Below are positions 8,540 through 15,464 of a stretch of DNA of 35,977 nucleotides, in pieces. Numbering within the stretch: the stretch's first letter is position 1; each line of letters opens with the position of its first letter. Below the pieces are notes generated by a model. That model ran no database searches. It worked only from the letters and a program-made list of their open reading frames with translations, and was not told the origin of the DNA. The translations under genes and the position numbers were made by a program. Source of the DNA: Acidimicrobiales bacterium (lineage in GTDB: Bacteria > Actinomycetota > Acidimicrobiia > Acidimicrobiales > Ilumatobacteraceae); contig JAURHL010000001.1 in NCBI GenBank assembly GCA_030833305.1, positions 1-35,977 of the forward strand. Direction: 5' to 3'.

Positions 8540-9399
8540 TGGAAGTCGCCGACGTCCTCACGTGGCACGGAGTTTCCGCGCCCCTTCGTCGACCGGTGAT
8601 GGTGCTGGCCCTCACGGGCTGGTTCGACGCGGCCGGCGCAGCGACCATGGCGTTGCGCCACCTCACTGACGCGAACGAAGTTGAGTTGGTCGCCACGATC
8701 GACGCCGACCCCTTCTACGACTTCACCCAGGTGAGACCAGAGGCGCGTTTCGACGAGGACGACGAACGCGAAATCGTGTGGCCGAACAACGACGTGGTGG
8801 CGATTCGCTATCCGAACGCAGCACGCGACGTGGTGATCCTGAACGGTGTCGAGCCGCACACGGCGTGGAAAACCTACGTACGAAGCGTGATCGCGTGCTA
8901 CCTACGACTTGGCTGCGAGGCGATGGTGACCGTCGGCGCCGCGCCCGATGCGGTTCCCCACACACGAGCGCCCATCGTGGTGGGCAGTTCCGTGGATCCC
9001 GATCTGGCACGAAGTCTCGGGCTGTCGAAGCCGTCGTATCAGGGCATGACGGGCGTGGTCGGCGTGTTGCAGACCGAATGCGAGAAGGAGAAGTTGCCGG
9101 CGGTGTCGTTGCGAGTCGGGGTGCCGTACTACCTCGACTACTCCCAGCACCCGCAATCGTCGGCGGCTCTACTGCAACACCTGGGTCATGTGCTGGGCGT
9201 GCCCACGGGATCAGCCGAATTGGCCGAGGACGTGGAGAGGTGGCGCGGACTTCACGACGAGGCGATGCGCAGTGATCCGGAGTTGGCCCGCCAAGTGAGC
9301 GGGCTGGAGCGTCAGTACGACCAGATGACCGAGGCGGCGATCCCGTCGGCGGACGACCTGGCGGACCAGTTCCAAAAGTTCCTCGACGACCAACCCTGA
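8539..9399 (+). CDS. PAC2 family protein (proteasome-assembly-chaperone-like)
   Basis: 286 residues with the PAC2 fold signature: LTGWFDAAGAATMALRHL near residue 28, ATIDADPFYDFTQVRP, the arginine-containing tract PHTRAPIVVGS, GMTGVVGVLQTECEKEKLPAVSLRVGVPYYLDY, and a C-terminal helical tail (ERQYDQMTEA). The family occurs throughout proteasome-bearing Actinobacteria, but its exact job there is not settled. Translation is coupled to serC (TGATG overlap, bases 8537-8541). It ends 12 bases before a long palindrome that probably stops transcription. Confidence 0.87.
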   Translation: MEVADVLTWHGVSAPLRRPVMVLALTGWFDAAGAATMALRHLTDANEVELVATIDADPFYDFTQVRPEARFDEDDEREIVWPNNDVVAIRYPNAARDVVILNGVEPHTAWKTYVRSVIACYLRLGCEAMVTVGAAPDAVPHTRAPIVVGSSVDPDLARSLGLSKPSYQGMTGVVGVLQTECEKEKLPAVSLRVGVPYYLDYSQHPQSSAALLQHLGHVLGVPTGSAELAEDVERWRGLHDEAMRSDPELARQVSGLERQYDQMTEAAIPSADDLADQFQKFLDDQP

Positions 9400-9410
9400 A
9401 CAAACCAAAA

Positions 9411-9469
9411 TGCGACAATTTGTCGCTTTGTGTACATGGCTCGTGTACACAAAGCGACAAATTGTCGCA
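9411..9469. repeat. Perfect 26-bp inverted repeat with 7-bp centre, between convergent genes
   Basis: Arms 9411-9436 and 9444-9469 are exact reverse complements around TGGCTCG. Each arm holds a smaller palindrome (GCGACAA, one base, TTGTCGC) and a TGTACA palindrome at its inner end, so the element can fold at two scales. It is AT-richer than its surroundings. It lies between the 3' ends of the PAC2 gene and metY, so it most simply acts as a bidirectional terminator, though no T-run follows either arm. A dispersed palindromic repeat family is the alternative. Confidence 0.9.
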
Positions 9470-9480
9470 AAGTGGTTGGG

Positions 9481-10791
9481 TTAGGAGGCGGCGGCGAATC
9501 CGGCGTCGAGGTCGGCCAGGATGTCCTTGATCGACTCCAGCCCCACGCTCAACCGGATCAATCCCGGGTTCACACCCGACGCCACTTGCTCCTCGGCCGT
9601 CAGCTGGCTGTGCGTCGTCGACGACGGCTGGATCACCAGGCTGCGCACGTCACCGATGTTGGCCACGTGGCTGTGCAGCGACAGTCCCGCCACGAACTTC
9701 TCGCCCGCCTCACGACCACCCTTGATGTTGAACGCCAGCACCGAGCCGAAGCCACGTCCGCCGAAGTACTTCTTCGCCCGCTCGTGCCACGGGCTGCTCG
9801 GCAGTCCGGCGTAGTTCACGCTCTCCACCTGCGGGTGCTTGGCCAGGTACTCGCCCACCGCCTGCGCGTTGCTCCAGTGGCGTTCCATGCGCAACGACAA
9901 CGTCTCCAGACCCTGCAACAACATGAATGCGTTGAACGGAGACACTGCCATTCCGAGGTCGCGCAGCAACTGCACGCGGGCCTTCAGGATGTACGAACCC
10001 GCACCCAGCGCCGGCCAGTACGCCAGACCGTGATACGACGGATCGGGCTCGGTGAAGTTCGGGAACCGACCCGACGCCGAGAAGTCGAACTTGCCACCAT
10101 CGGTGATCGAGCCCGCCACCGACGTACCGTGACCGCCCACGAACTTGGTGAGCGAATGCACCACGATGTCGGCACCCCACTCCAGCGGACGAATGCCGTA
10201 CGGGCTCGGCACCGTATTGTCGACGATCAACGGCACGCCCACCTCGTGGGCCACCTTCGACACGCCCTCGATGTCGAACACGTCGTTGCGCGGATTCGCC
10301 AGCACCTCGCCGTAGAACGCCTTGGTGTTCGGGCGCGCCGCGGCCTTCCACTGCTGCAGATCGTGCGGGTCGTCCACGAAGGAGACCGAGATGCCCATCT
10401 TGGGCAGCGTGTAATGGAACAAGTTGTACGTGCCGCCGTACAGCGACGGCGACGCCACGATGTGGTCACCGGATTCGGCCAGCGTCAGGATCGCCAACGT
10501 CTCGGCCGCCTGTCCCGACGACACCACCAACGTGCCGGGCAGTCCGATCGCGGTCGTGACACCACCCTCGAGAGCGTTCACTCGTGACTCCACCGCCAAC
10601 TGCGTGGGGTTCATGATGCGGGTGTAGATGTTGCCCACCTCGGCCAACGCGAACAGGTTCGCGGCGTGCTGCGCGTCGCGGAACTCGTACGACGTGGTCT
10701 GGTAGATCGGCACCGCGCGGGCGCCGGTGGTCGGATCGGGTTCTCCGCCGACGTGGATCTGCTTGGTCTCGAAACCCCACTGTGCTGACAT
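9481..10791 (-). CDS. metY: O-acetylhomoserine sulfhydrylase (aminocarboxypropyltransferase)
   Basis: 436 residues of the Cys/Met-metabolism PLP family. Visible are the N-terminal FETKQIHVGGEPDPTTGARA, IYQTTSYEF, SSGQAAETLAIL, VDNTVPSPYGIRPLEWGADI and the PLP-lysine site VHSLTKFVGGHGTSVAGSI. The length and the GGHG context favour MetY over cystathionine synthase (MetB). It makes homocysteine from O-acetylhomoserine and sulfide, cytoplasmic. The ATG at 10791 has AGGAGG eight bases upstream; in-frame starts further up lie inside the promoter palindrome. It follows ilvC on the same strand after 88 bases that hold a full -35/-10 promoter and a perfect palindrome. Confidence 0.93.
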   Translation of the reverse strand: MSAQWGFETKQIHVGGEPDPTTGARAVPIYQTTSYEFRDAQHAANLFALAEVGNIYTRIMNPTQLAVESRVNALEGGVTTAIGLPGTLVVSSGQAAETLAILTLAESGDHIVASPSLYGGTYNLFHYTLPKMGISVSFVDDPHDLQQWKAAARPNTKAFYGEVLANPRNDVFDIEGVSKVAHEVGVPLIVDNTVPSPYGIRPLEWGADIVVHSLTKFVGGHGTSVAGSITDGGKFDFSASGRFPNFTEPDPSYHGLAYWPALGAGSYILKARVQLLRDLGMAVSPFNAFMLLQGLETLSLRMERHWSNAQAVGEYLAKHPQVESVNYAGLPSSPWHERAKKYFGGRGFGSVLAFNIKGGREAGEKFVAGLSLHSHVANIGDVRSLVIQPSSTTHSQLTAEEQVASGVNPGLIRLSVGLESIKDILADLDAGFAAAS

Positions 10792-10794
10792 GAA

Positions 10795-10825
10795 CGTGCC
10801 CTCCTGTTTGGAACAGGAGGGCACG
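10795..10825 (-). promoter_or_regulatory. 31-bp palindrome covering the metY transcription start and ribosome-binding site
   Basis: Arms 10795-10808 and 10812-10825 are 14-base perfect complements around a 3-base centre. The arm nearer the gene contains the metY Shine-Dalgarno AGGAGG, three bases from the ATG; the other arm contains its exact complement CCTCCT. The outer end touches the -10 box. It can work either as a DNA operator over the start site or as an RNA hairpin hiding the ribosome-binding site in transcripts read through from ilvC. Confidence 0.8.
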
Positions 10826-10851
10826 CTACCCAGTAATTCCCGACTCAACAA
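10823..10851 (-). promoter_or_regulatory. Putative metY promoter
   Basis: TTGTTG (-35, 10851-10846) is separated by 17 bases from TAGCGT (-10, 10828-10823). Transcription would begin near 10815-10816, inside the palindrome, giving a leader of about 25 bases that retains the Shine-Dalgarno but only part of the upstream arm. A small hairpin (CCGACT/AGTCGG, 10840-10856) overlaps the -35 and may be the end signal for ilvC. Confidence 0.55.
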
Positions 10852-10879
10852 GTCGGATTTCGAATTGTCCGTTTTCGGG

Positions 10880-11908
10880 TCAGCCTCCGCTGACGTCGGC
10901 CACCTTCTGCTTGCCGGCGCCCAGGAACGGCATCATCGCCCGCAGTTCCTTGCCCACCGACTCGATCTGGTGCGCCGCACCCGCGGCCTGCAGCTCCTTC
11001 ATCTTGGCCCGACCGGACTCGCTCTCGGCGATCCATTCCTTGGCGAAACGCCCGGTCTGGATCTCCTTGAGGATCTTCTTCATCTCGGCCTTGGTGCGCG
11101 GCGTCACCACGCGCGGTCCGCGCGTGAGGTCGCCGTACTCGGCGGTGTCGCTGATGCTGTACCGCATGCCCGCGATGCCCTCTTCGTACATGAGGTCGAC
11201 GATGAGCTTCACCTCGTGGAGGCACTCGAAGTAGGCCATCTCGGGCTGGTAGCCCGCTTCGACCAGCGTCTCGAACCCGGCCTGCACCAGCGAGGTGACG
11301 CCACCGCACAGCACGGCCTGCTCACCGAACAGGTCGGTCTCGGTCTCCTCGGCGAACGAGGTCTCGATGACACCCGCGCGTGCTCCGCCGATGGCCGAGG
11401 CGTAACTGAGCGCCAGTTCCTTGGCACCACCGGTGGCGTCCTGATGCACGGCGATGAGCGCCGGCACGCCACCACCCTCGGTGTACGTACGACGCACAAG
11501 ATGACCCGGGCCCTTGGGCGCGATCATGATCACGTCGACGGTCTTGGGCGGACGAATGCGCTTGAAGCGGATGTTGAAGCCGTGCGCGAACGCCAGGGCC
11601 TTGCCCTTCTTCATGTGCGGCTTGATGAACTCCTCGTACGTCGCCTTCTGCTCGGTGTCGGGCATGGTGAGCATGATCACGTTGGCCCACTTGGCGGCCT
11701 CGGCGATGCCCATCACGGTGAGGCCGGCGGCCTGAGCCTTGGCCGCGGACTTGCTGCCCTCGCGCAGACCGACGACCACCTGCACGCCCGACTCCTTCAG
11801 GTTCAGCGCGTGCGCGTGTCCCTGCGAGCCGTAGCCGATGATCGCGACCTTGCGGCCCTTGATGATGGAGACGTCGCAGTCACCGTCGTAGTACATCTTT
11901 GCTGCCAT
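10880..11908 (-). CDS. ilvC: Ketol-acid reductoisomerase, class I
   Basis: 342 residues, the short class I length. The N-terminal Rossmann domain has KVAIIGYGSQGHAHALNLKESG at about 20-41; the knotted C-terminal domain carries the Mg-binding acidic motifs (FGEQAVLCGG preceded by ETETDL, then CLHEVKLIVDLMYEEG). It rearranges and reduces acetolactate or acetohydroxybutyrate with NADPH, the second common step of valine, leucine and isoleucine synthesis. ATG at 11908 starts three bases after the ilvN stop, so it is co-transcribed with ilvBN under the attenuator upstream of ilvB. Confidence 0.97.
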   Translation of the reverse strand: MAAKMYYDGDCDVSIIKGRKVAIIGYGSQGHAHALNLKESGVQVVVGLREGSKSAAKAQAAGLTVMGIAEAAKWANVIMLTMPDTEQKATYEEFIKPHMKKGKALAFAHGFNIRFKRIRPPKTVDVIMIAPKGPGHLVRRTYTEGGGVPALIAVHQDATGGAKELALSYASAIGGARAGVIETSFAEETETDLFGEQAVLCGGVTSLVQAGFETLVEAGYQPEMAYFECLHEVKLIVDLMYEEGIAGMRYSISDTAEYGDLTRGPRVVTPRTKAEMKKILKEIQTGRFAKEWIAESESGRAKMKELQAAGAAHQIESVGKELRAMMPFLGAGKQKVADVSGG

Positions 11909-11911
11909 TGG

Positions 11912-12463
11912 TCAACTTGCCTTTCCGTGTTTGACGGCCTTGAGGCGCGCCTCTTTGTCGAGCTTCGGAAGGGCCACGCGACCCGTCCGTTGGAGTTCCA
12001 CGATGCCGTAGCCGCGCAGAAGTTCCTCGAAGTCGTCGAGTTTGTCGGGACTTCCGTCCAAAGACACCGTGATGGCCTCGACTCCGACCGCCAGGATCTT
12101 GCCCTCGAAGATGTTCGTGAGCTCCACCACCTGCCCACGGTCCTCGGCCGGCACCCGAACCGTGGCCATGAGCAGCTCGCGTTCCACCGAACGACGGGGG
12201 TCGAGTTCGCTGATCTTCACCACGTCGACCAGCTTGAACAACTGCTTGACGACCTGCTCGAGCGGCGCCGACTCGACGTCGACGACGATGGTGATGCGGC
12301 TGAGCATGGGGTCCTCGGTGGGGGCCACCGCCAGGCTGAAGATGTTGTAACCACGGCGGGCGAACAGACCCGACACGCGAGCCAACACGCCGGGGCGGTT
12401 CTGCACCAGCACCGACAAGATCCCGTGGTTGAGCGATTTGCCGTGCGGATTAAACGCAGTCAT
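11912..12463 (-). CDS. ilvN: Acetolactate synthase small (regulatory) subunit
   Basis: 183 residues. An ACT domain occupies about 13-85 (ILSVLVQNRPGVLARVSGLFARRGYNI, with the glycines that form the valine-binding turn) and the ALS small-subunit C-terminal domain about 90-170. It confers activity and valine feedback on IlvB. A Shine-Dalgarno GGAG lies ahead of the ATG at 12463, 29 bases after ilvB. The order ilvB-ilvN-ilvC is the usual actinobacterial operon. Confidence 0.96.
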   Translation of the reverse strand: MTAFNPHGKSLNHGILSVLVQNRPGVLARVSGLFARRGYNIFSLAVAPTEDPMLSRITIVVDVESAPLEQVVKQLFKLVDVVKISELDPRRSVERELLMATVRVPAEDRGQVVELTNIFEGKILAVGVEAITVSLDGSPDKLDDFEELLRGYGIVELQRTGRVALPKLDKEARLKAVKHGKAS

Positions 12464-12492
12464 ATCGTGTTCTCCAGTTCTCTTCGCTCTAC

Positions 12493-14247
12493 TCAGCCGA
12501 GTTGTGCCCGGTACTGCTCTTGTGACGGGTGGACGAGTACTTCGTCGTTGCTCACACCAGCAGGGACCATCGGGAACACCTTCTCGCCGGCATCAACGCG
12601 GAAGTCGACGACGACGGGACGATCGTCGATGCTGTTGGCCTTCTCGATGGCGGGCTGCACTTCCTCGGGGCTCTCGACGCGAATGCCGATGCAACCCATG
12701 GATTCGGCCCACTTCACGAAGTCGGGCAACTCGGGTGACAGGTACACCTCGCTGTAGCGCTCCTCGTAGAACATCTCCTGCCACTGACGAACCATGCCGA
12801 GGTAGGAGTTGTTCAAGATGGCGACCTTGATCGGGATGCGCTCGACGCTGGCGGTGACCAACTCCTGCGCCGTCATCTGGAAGCAGCCGTCACCGTCGAC
12901 GGCCCACACGGTGCGATCGGGACGACCGACCTTGGCGCCGATGGCGGCGGGAACCGAGAAGCCCATTGTGCCGAGGCCACCCGAGTTCACCCACGTGTAC
13001 GGCTCGTTGAACTTCCAGTACTGCGACGACCACATCTGGTGCTGGCCGACACCGGAGCACAAGATGGTCCCTTCGGGCGCACCATCGCGCAACTGCTCGA
13101 GGCAGTACTGCGGCTTGAGTGCCTCACCCGGTTCGTTGGTCGGGTAGTACAGCGGGAACTGCTCGCGCCAGCCGCTGACCCGGCTCTTCCACGCCGAGAT
13201 GTCCTGTTGCTTCTCGCCGCCGTTCAACAGGTCCTTGATGGCCTTGATGATCTCCTCGATGACGAGGCGGCAGTCGCCGACGATCGGCACGTCGGGACGA
13301 CGCACCTTGCCCTGCTCGGCCGGGTCGATGTCGACGTGGATGATCTTGGCGTCGGGCGCGAAGGTGGCGACCTTGCCGGTGATGCGGTCGTCGAAACGTG
13401 CACCCAGCGTGATGAGCAGATCGCTCTTCTGCATGGCGGTGATGGCCGTGGCGTTGCCGTGCATGCCGGGCATGCCCAGACACAACGGATGATCGTCGGG
13501 GAACGCACCGCGCGCCATGAGCGTGGTAACCACCGGCGTGTCGATGAGCTCGGCCAGTTCGCGCAACGCGTCGGCCGCACGCGCCTTCAGGATTCCGCCA
13601 CCCGCGTAGAGGATGGGCTGCTTGGCGTCGAGGATCATGCGCGCGGCTTCCTTGATCATGCGCGGGTGACCCTTGCTCACGGGCTTGTATCCCGGAAGGC
13701 TGTCGAGCACTTCCTCGTCGGACGGCCAGTGCCACGTCATGGAGTTCTGCAGAACGTCCTTGGGGAGATCCAGGAGAACCGGACCGGGGCGACCGGTGGT
13801 GGCGATGTGGAACGCCTGACGCACCATCAACGGAACGTCGTCGGCCGACATGATGAGTTCGTTGTGCTTGGTGACGCTGCGGGTGATGCCGACGGTGTCG
13901 CATTCCTGGAACGCGTCGGTACCGATGGCCGTGGTGGGCACCTGACCGGTGATGCAGATCATGGGGATGGAGTCCATGTACGCGTCGCACAAGGGGGTGA
14001 CCATGTTGGTGGCCGCCGGGCCGGAGGTGACCATGGCGACGCCGGGCCGACCGGTGACGTGCGCGTACCCCTCGGCCATGTGTCCGGCGCCTTGCTCGTG
14101 ACGCACGAGGATGTGACGGATCGGGCTGTCGAGCAGGGGGTCGTAGGCGGGCAGGATGCAACCGCCGGGCAACCCGAAGATGGTGTCGACGTTCTCCAGC
14201 TCCAGGGCCCTGATGAGGGCCTGTGCACCGGTGATCTTCTGTGTCAT
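12493..14247 (-). CDS. ilvB: Acetolactate synthase large (catalytic) subunit
   Basis: 584 residues of the thiamine-diphosphate synthase family. The catalytic glutamate is Glu51 (RHEQGAGHMAEGYA), followed by MVTSGPAATN. The FAD/central domain covers about 190-340, and the ThDP/Mg motif GDGCFQMTAQEL runs to ILNNSYLGMVRQW near residue 470. It condenses two pyruvates, or pyruvate with 2-oxobutyrate, to start branched-chain amino acid synthesis. The ATG at 14247 has AGGA ten bases upstream. The leader carries a leader peptide and terminator, so expression should respond to charged Leu/Val/Ile tRNAs. Confidence 0.97.
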   Translation of the reverse strand: MTQKITGAQALIRALELENVDTIFGLPGGCILPAYDPLLDSPIRHILVRHEQGAGHMAEGYAHVTGRPGVAMVTSGPAATNMVTPLCDAYMDSIPMICITGQVPTTAIGTDAFQECDTVGITRSVTKHNELIMSADDVPLMVRQAFHIATTGRPGPVLLDLPKDVLQNSMTWHWPSDEEVLDSLPGYKPVSKGHPRMIKEAARMILDAKQPILYAGGGILKARAADALRELAELIDTPVVTTLMARGAFPDDHPLCLGMPGMHGNATAITAMQKSDLLITLGARFDDRITGKVATFAPDAKIIHVDIDPAEQGKVRRPDVPIVGDCRLVIEEIIKAIKDLLNGGEKQQDISAWKSRVSGWREQFPLYYPTNEPGEALKPQYCLEQLRDGAPEGTILCSGVGQHQMWSSQYWKFNEPYTWVNSGGLGTMGFSVPAAIGAKVGRPDRTVWAVDGDGCFQMTAQELVTASVERIPIKVAILNNSYLGMVRQWQEMFYEERYSEVYLSPELPDFVKWAESMGCIGIRVESPEEVQPAIEKANSIDDRPVVVDFRVDAGEKVFPMVPAGVSNDEVLVHPSQEQYRAQLG

Positions 14248-14319
14248 GTCGGTTCCTGTGTCGTGTGTGCCGGCCTGACGGCCGGACGTGGATCTGATTG
14301 GTTCTTCCGACGGTGTCGA

Positions 14320-14357
14320 ACCCCGAAAACGAAACGGCCCCCCTATCGGGAGGCCGT
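14320..14357 (-). terminator. Intrinsic terminator of the ilvB attenuator
   Basis: On the minus strand ACGGCCTCCC (14357-14348) pairs with GGGGGGCCGT (14343-14334) around GATA: ten pairs, one G-U. It is followed by TTTCGTTTTC, a broken T-tract that is unusual for this GC-rich sequence. It lies between the leader peptide and ilvB, where an attenuation terminator belongs. A second small hairpin (GACGCG/CGCGTC, about 14385-14360) follows the leader stop and may take part in the switch. Confidence 0.8.
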
Positions 14358-14383
14358 ACGACGCGCTCGAGGATACGAACGCG

Positions 14384-14446
14384 TCAGAGGATTACTACGA
14401 GCGCGAACGACAGGACCGAGGTCTCGGAGATGCGGTTCGCGTTCAT
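14384..14446 (-). CDS. ilvB leader peptide (branched-chain amino acid attenuator)
   Basis: A 20-codon open frame starts with ATG at 14446 and ends TGA at 14384. Eight of twenty codons are Ile, Val or Leu, and the last five before the stop are Leu-Val-Val-Ile-Leu. It precedes a terminator hairpin and ilvB, the layout of ilv attenuators known in Corynebacterium and Streptomyces. Ribosome stalling at these codons when charged Leu/Val/Ile tRNA is short would prevent the terminator. No Shine-Dalgarno is present; the promoter places the RNA start only a few bases ahead, so the peptide may be translated from a leaderless end. Confidence 0.85.
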   Translation of the reverse strand: MNANRISETSVLSFALVVIL

Positions 14447-14454
14447 CACGGACA

Positions 14455-14483
14455 AGTGTGCCAGCGGGGCCGGAACTTCACAA
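14455..14483 (-). promoter_or_regulatory. Putative ilvBNC promoter
   Basis: TTGTGA (-35, 14483-14478), a 17-base spacer and CACACT (-10, 14460-14455) lie directly ahead of the leader peptide. The -10 is a CANNNT variant. Transcription would start within about 5 bases of the leader ATG. Nothing else in the 265-base gap resembles a promoter. Confidence 0.5.
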
Positions 14484-14512
14484 CCCACCCGGGACCGGGA
14501 TTTCGGGACCAA

Positions 14513-15421
14513 TCAGCCCGGGAAAGCACCCTGCAGCCGGGCCGCGGTGAGCGTGTTCTCCAGCAGACAGGCGATGGTCATCGGACCGGTGCCACCGGGC
14601 ATGGGCGTGATGTGTCCGGCCACCGCCTGCACCGCCTCGAAGTCCACGTCGCCGACGATCCCGGCTTCGGTGCGCGAGATGCCGACGTCGATGACCGCGG
14701 CGCCCGGTTTCACGTGCGCGGCCGTGATCAAACCGGGCTGGCCCACCGCACCGACCAGGATGTCGGCGTCACGACACACATCGACCAGATCCGCCGTTCG
14801 GCTGTGCGCGATGGTCACCGTGGCGTCCACGCCTTTGCGCGCCAGCAACAGCGACAGCGGTAACCCCACCAACGTGGAACGACCGATCACCACCGCTCGT
14901 CGGCCACGCGTCGGAACCGCATGACGCTCGAGCAACCGCATCACACCCAGCGGGGTGCACCCCACCAATCCGGGTAATCCACGGACCAGACGTCCCATCG
15001 ACTCGCTCGTCAGTCCGTCCACGTCCTTGTCCGCGGGGATCAATCGCAGCACCGCTTCTTCGTCGTAACTGGCGGGCAACGGACTCTGCACCAAGATGCC
15101 GTGCACGTTCGGGTCAGCGGCCAGAGCCGACACGACCTGTTCGACGCGCGCCTGACCCGCATCGGCGGGCAACACCTCGTTGCGGCTCAGCATGCCGGCC
15201 TTGGCGGCCTGCACGTGCTTGTTGCGCACGTACCGTTGGCTCGGCCCGTCGTCGCCGACGAGCACCGTGGCCAGACACACCGCGGGCGATCCTGCCGCCA
15301 CGATGGTGGCCGCCAATTCGGCGACGATTTCGTCACGCAAGCGATTGCCGTCCATCGAAATCGCCCCGCCGGGGGTGCGAGCGAACCCGTTCGGGTCGGT
15401 GTACGCGGGCTGGTTCGTCAC
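14513..15421 (-). CDS. folD: Bifunctional methylenetetrahydrofolate dehydrogenase/cyclohydrolase
   Basis: 302 residues. The catalytic Lys region is QRYVRNKHVQAAKAGM; next come GILVQSPLPASYDE and PADKDVDGLT, then the NADP-binding VVIGRSTLVGLPLSLLLARKG, and the C-terminal VIDVGISR and HITPMPGGTGPMTIACLLENT. It interconverts 5,10-methylene- and 10-formyl-tetrahydrofolate in the cytoplasm. The N-terminus is about 20 residues longer than usual before the first conserved helix. I kept the GTG at 15421 because a TAGCAT -10 box sits seven bases upstream of it, the leaderless layout seen elsewhere here; an internal ATG near residue 23 is the alternative. It is divergent from ino1. Confidence 0.93.
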   Translation of the reverse strand: MTNQPAYTDPNGFARTPGGAISMDGNRLRDEIVAELAATIVAAGSPAVCLATVLVGDDGPSQRYVRNKHVQAAKAGMLSRNEVLPADAGQARVEQVVSALAADPNVHGILVQSPLPASYDEEAVLRLIPADKDVDGLTSESMGRLVRGLPGLVGCTPLGVMRLLERHAVPTRGRRAVVIGRSTLVGLPLSLLLARKGVDATVTIAHSRTADLVDVCRDADILVGAVGQPGLITAAHVKPGAAVIDVGISRTEAGIVGDVDFEAVQAVAGHITPMPGGTGPMTIACLLENTLTAARLQGAFPG

Positions 15422-15428
15422 GGTGGTG

Positions 15429-15434
15429 ATGCTA
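15429..15434 (-). promoter_or_regulatory. Putative leaderless -10 box (TAGCAT) for folD
   Basis: TAGCAT fits TANNNT and is seven bases from the GTG start at 15421; there is no Shine-Dalgarno. It lies back to back with the ino1 -10 box about 20 bases away, so the two promoters must overlap. Confidence 0.45.
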
Positions 15435-15452
15435 CGGCGACCTCCGTGCGCC

Positions 15453-15458
15453 TAGCCT
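15453..15458 (+). promoter_or_regulatory. Putative leaderless -10 box (TAGCCT) for ino1
   Basis: TAGCCT is followed by six bases and the ATG at 15465. No ribosome-binding site is present in the gap. The identical hexamer precedes the MoxR gene at 31979. Confidence 0.5.
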
Positions 15459-15464
15459 TACCCC

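Noticed and set aside
9411..9469. Terminal inverted repeat of a transposon or a MITE
   Set aside because: There is no transposase nearby, no flanking target-site duplication that I can see, and only 7 bases between the arms.
10792..10879. SAM riboswitch upstream of metY
   Set aside because: I could not match the 88-base leader to SAM-I, SAM-II or SAM-IV core sequences; only the palindrome and one small hairpin are visible.
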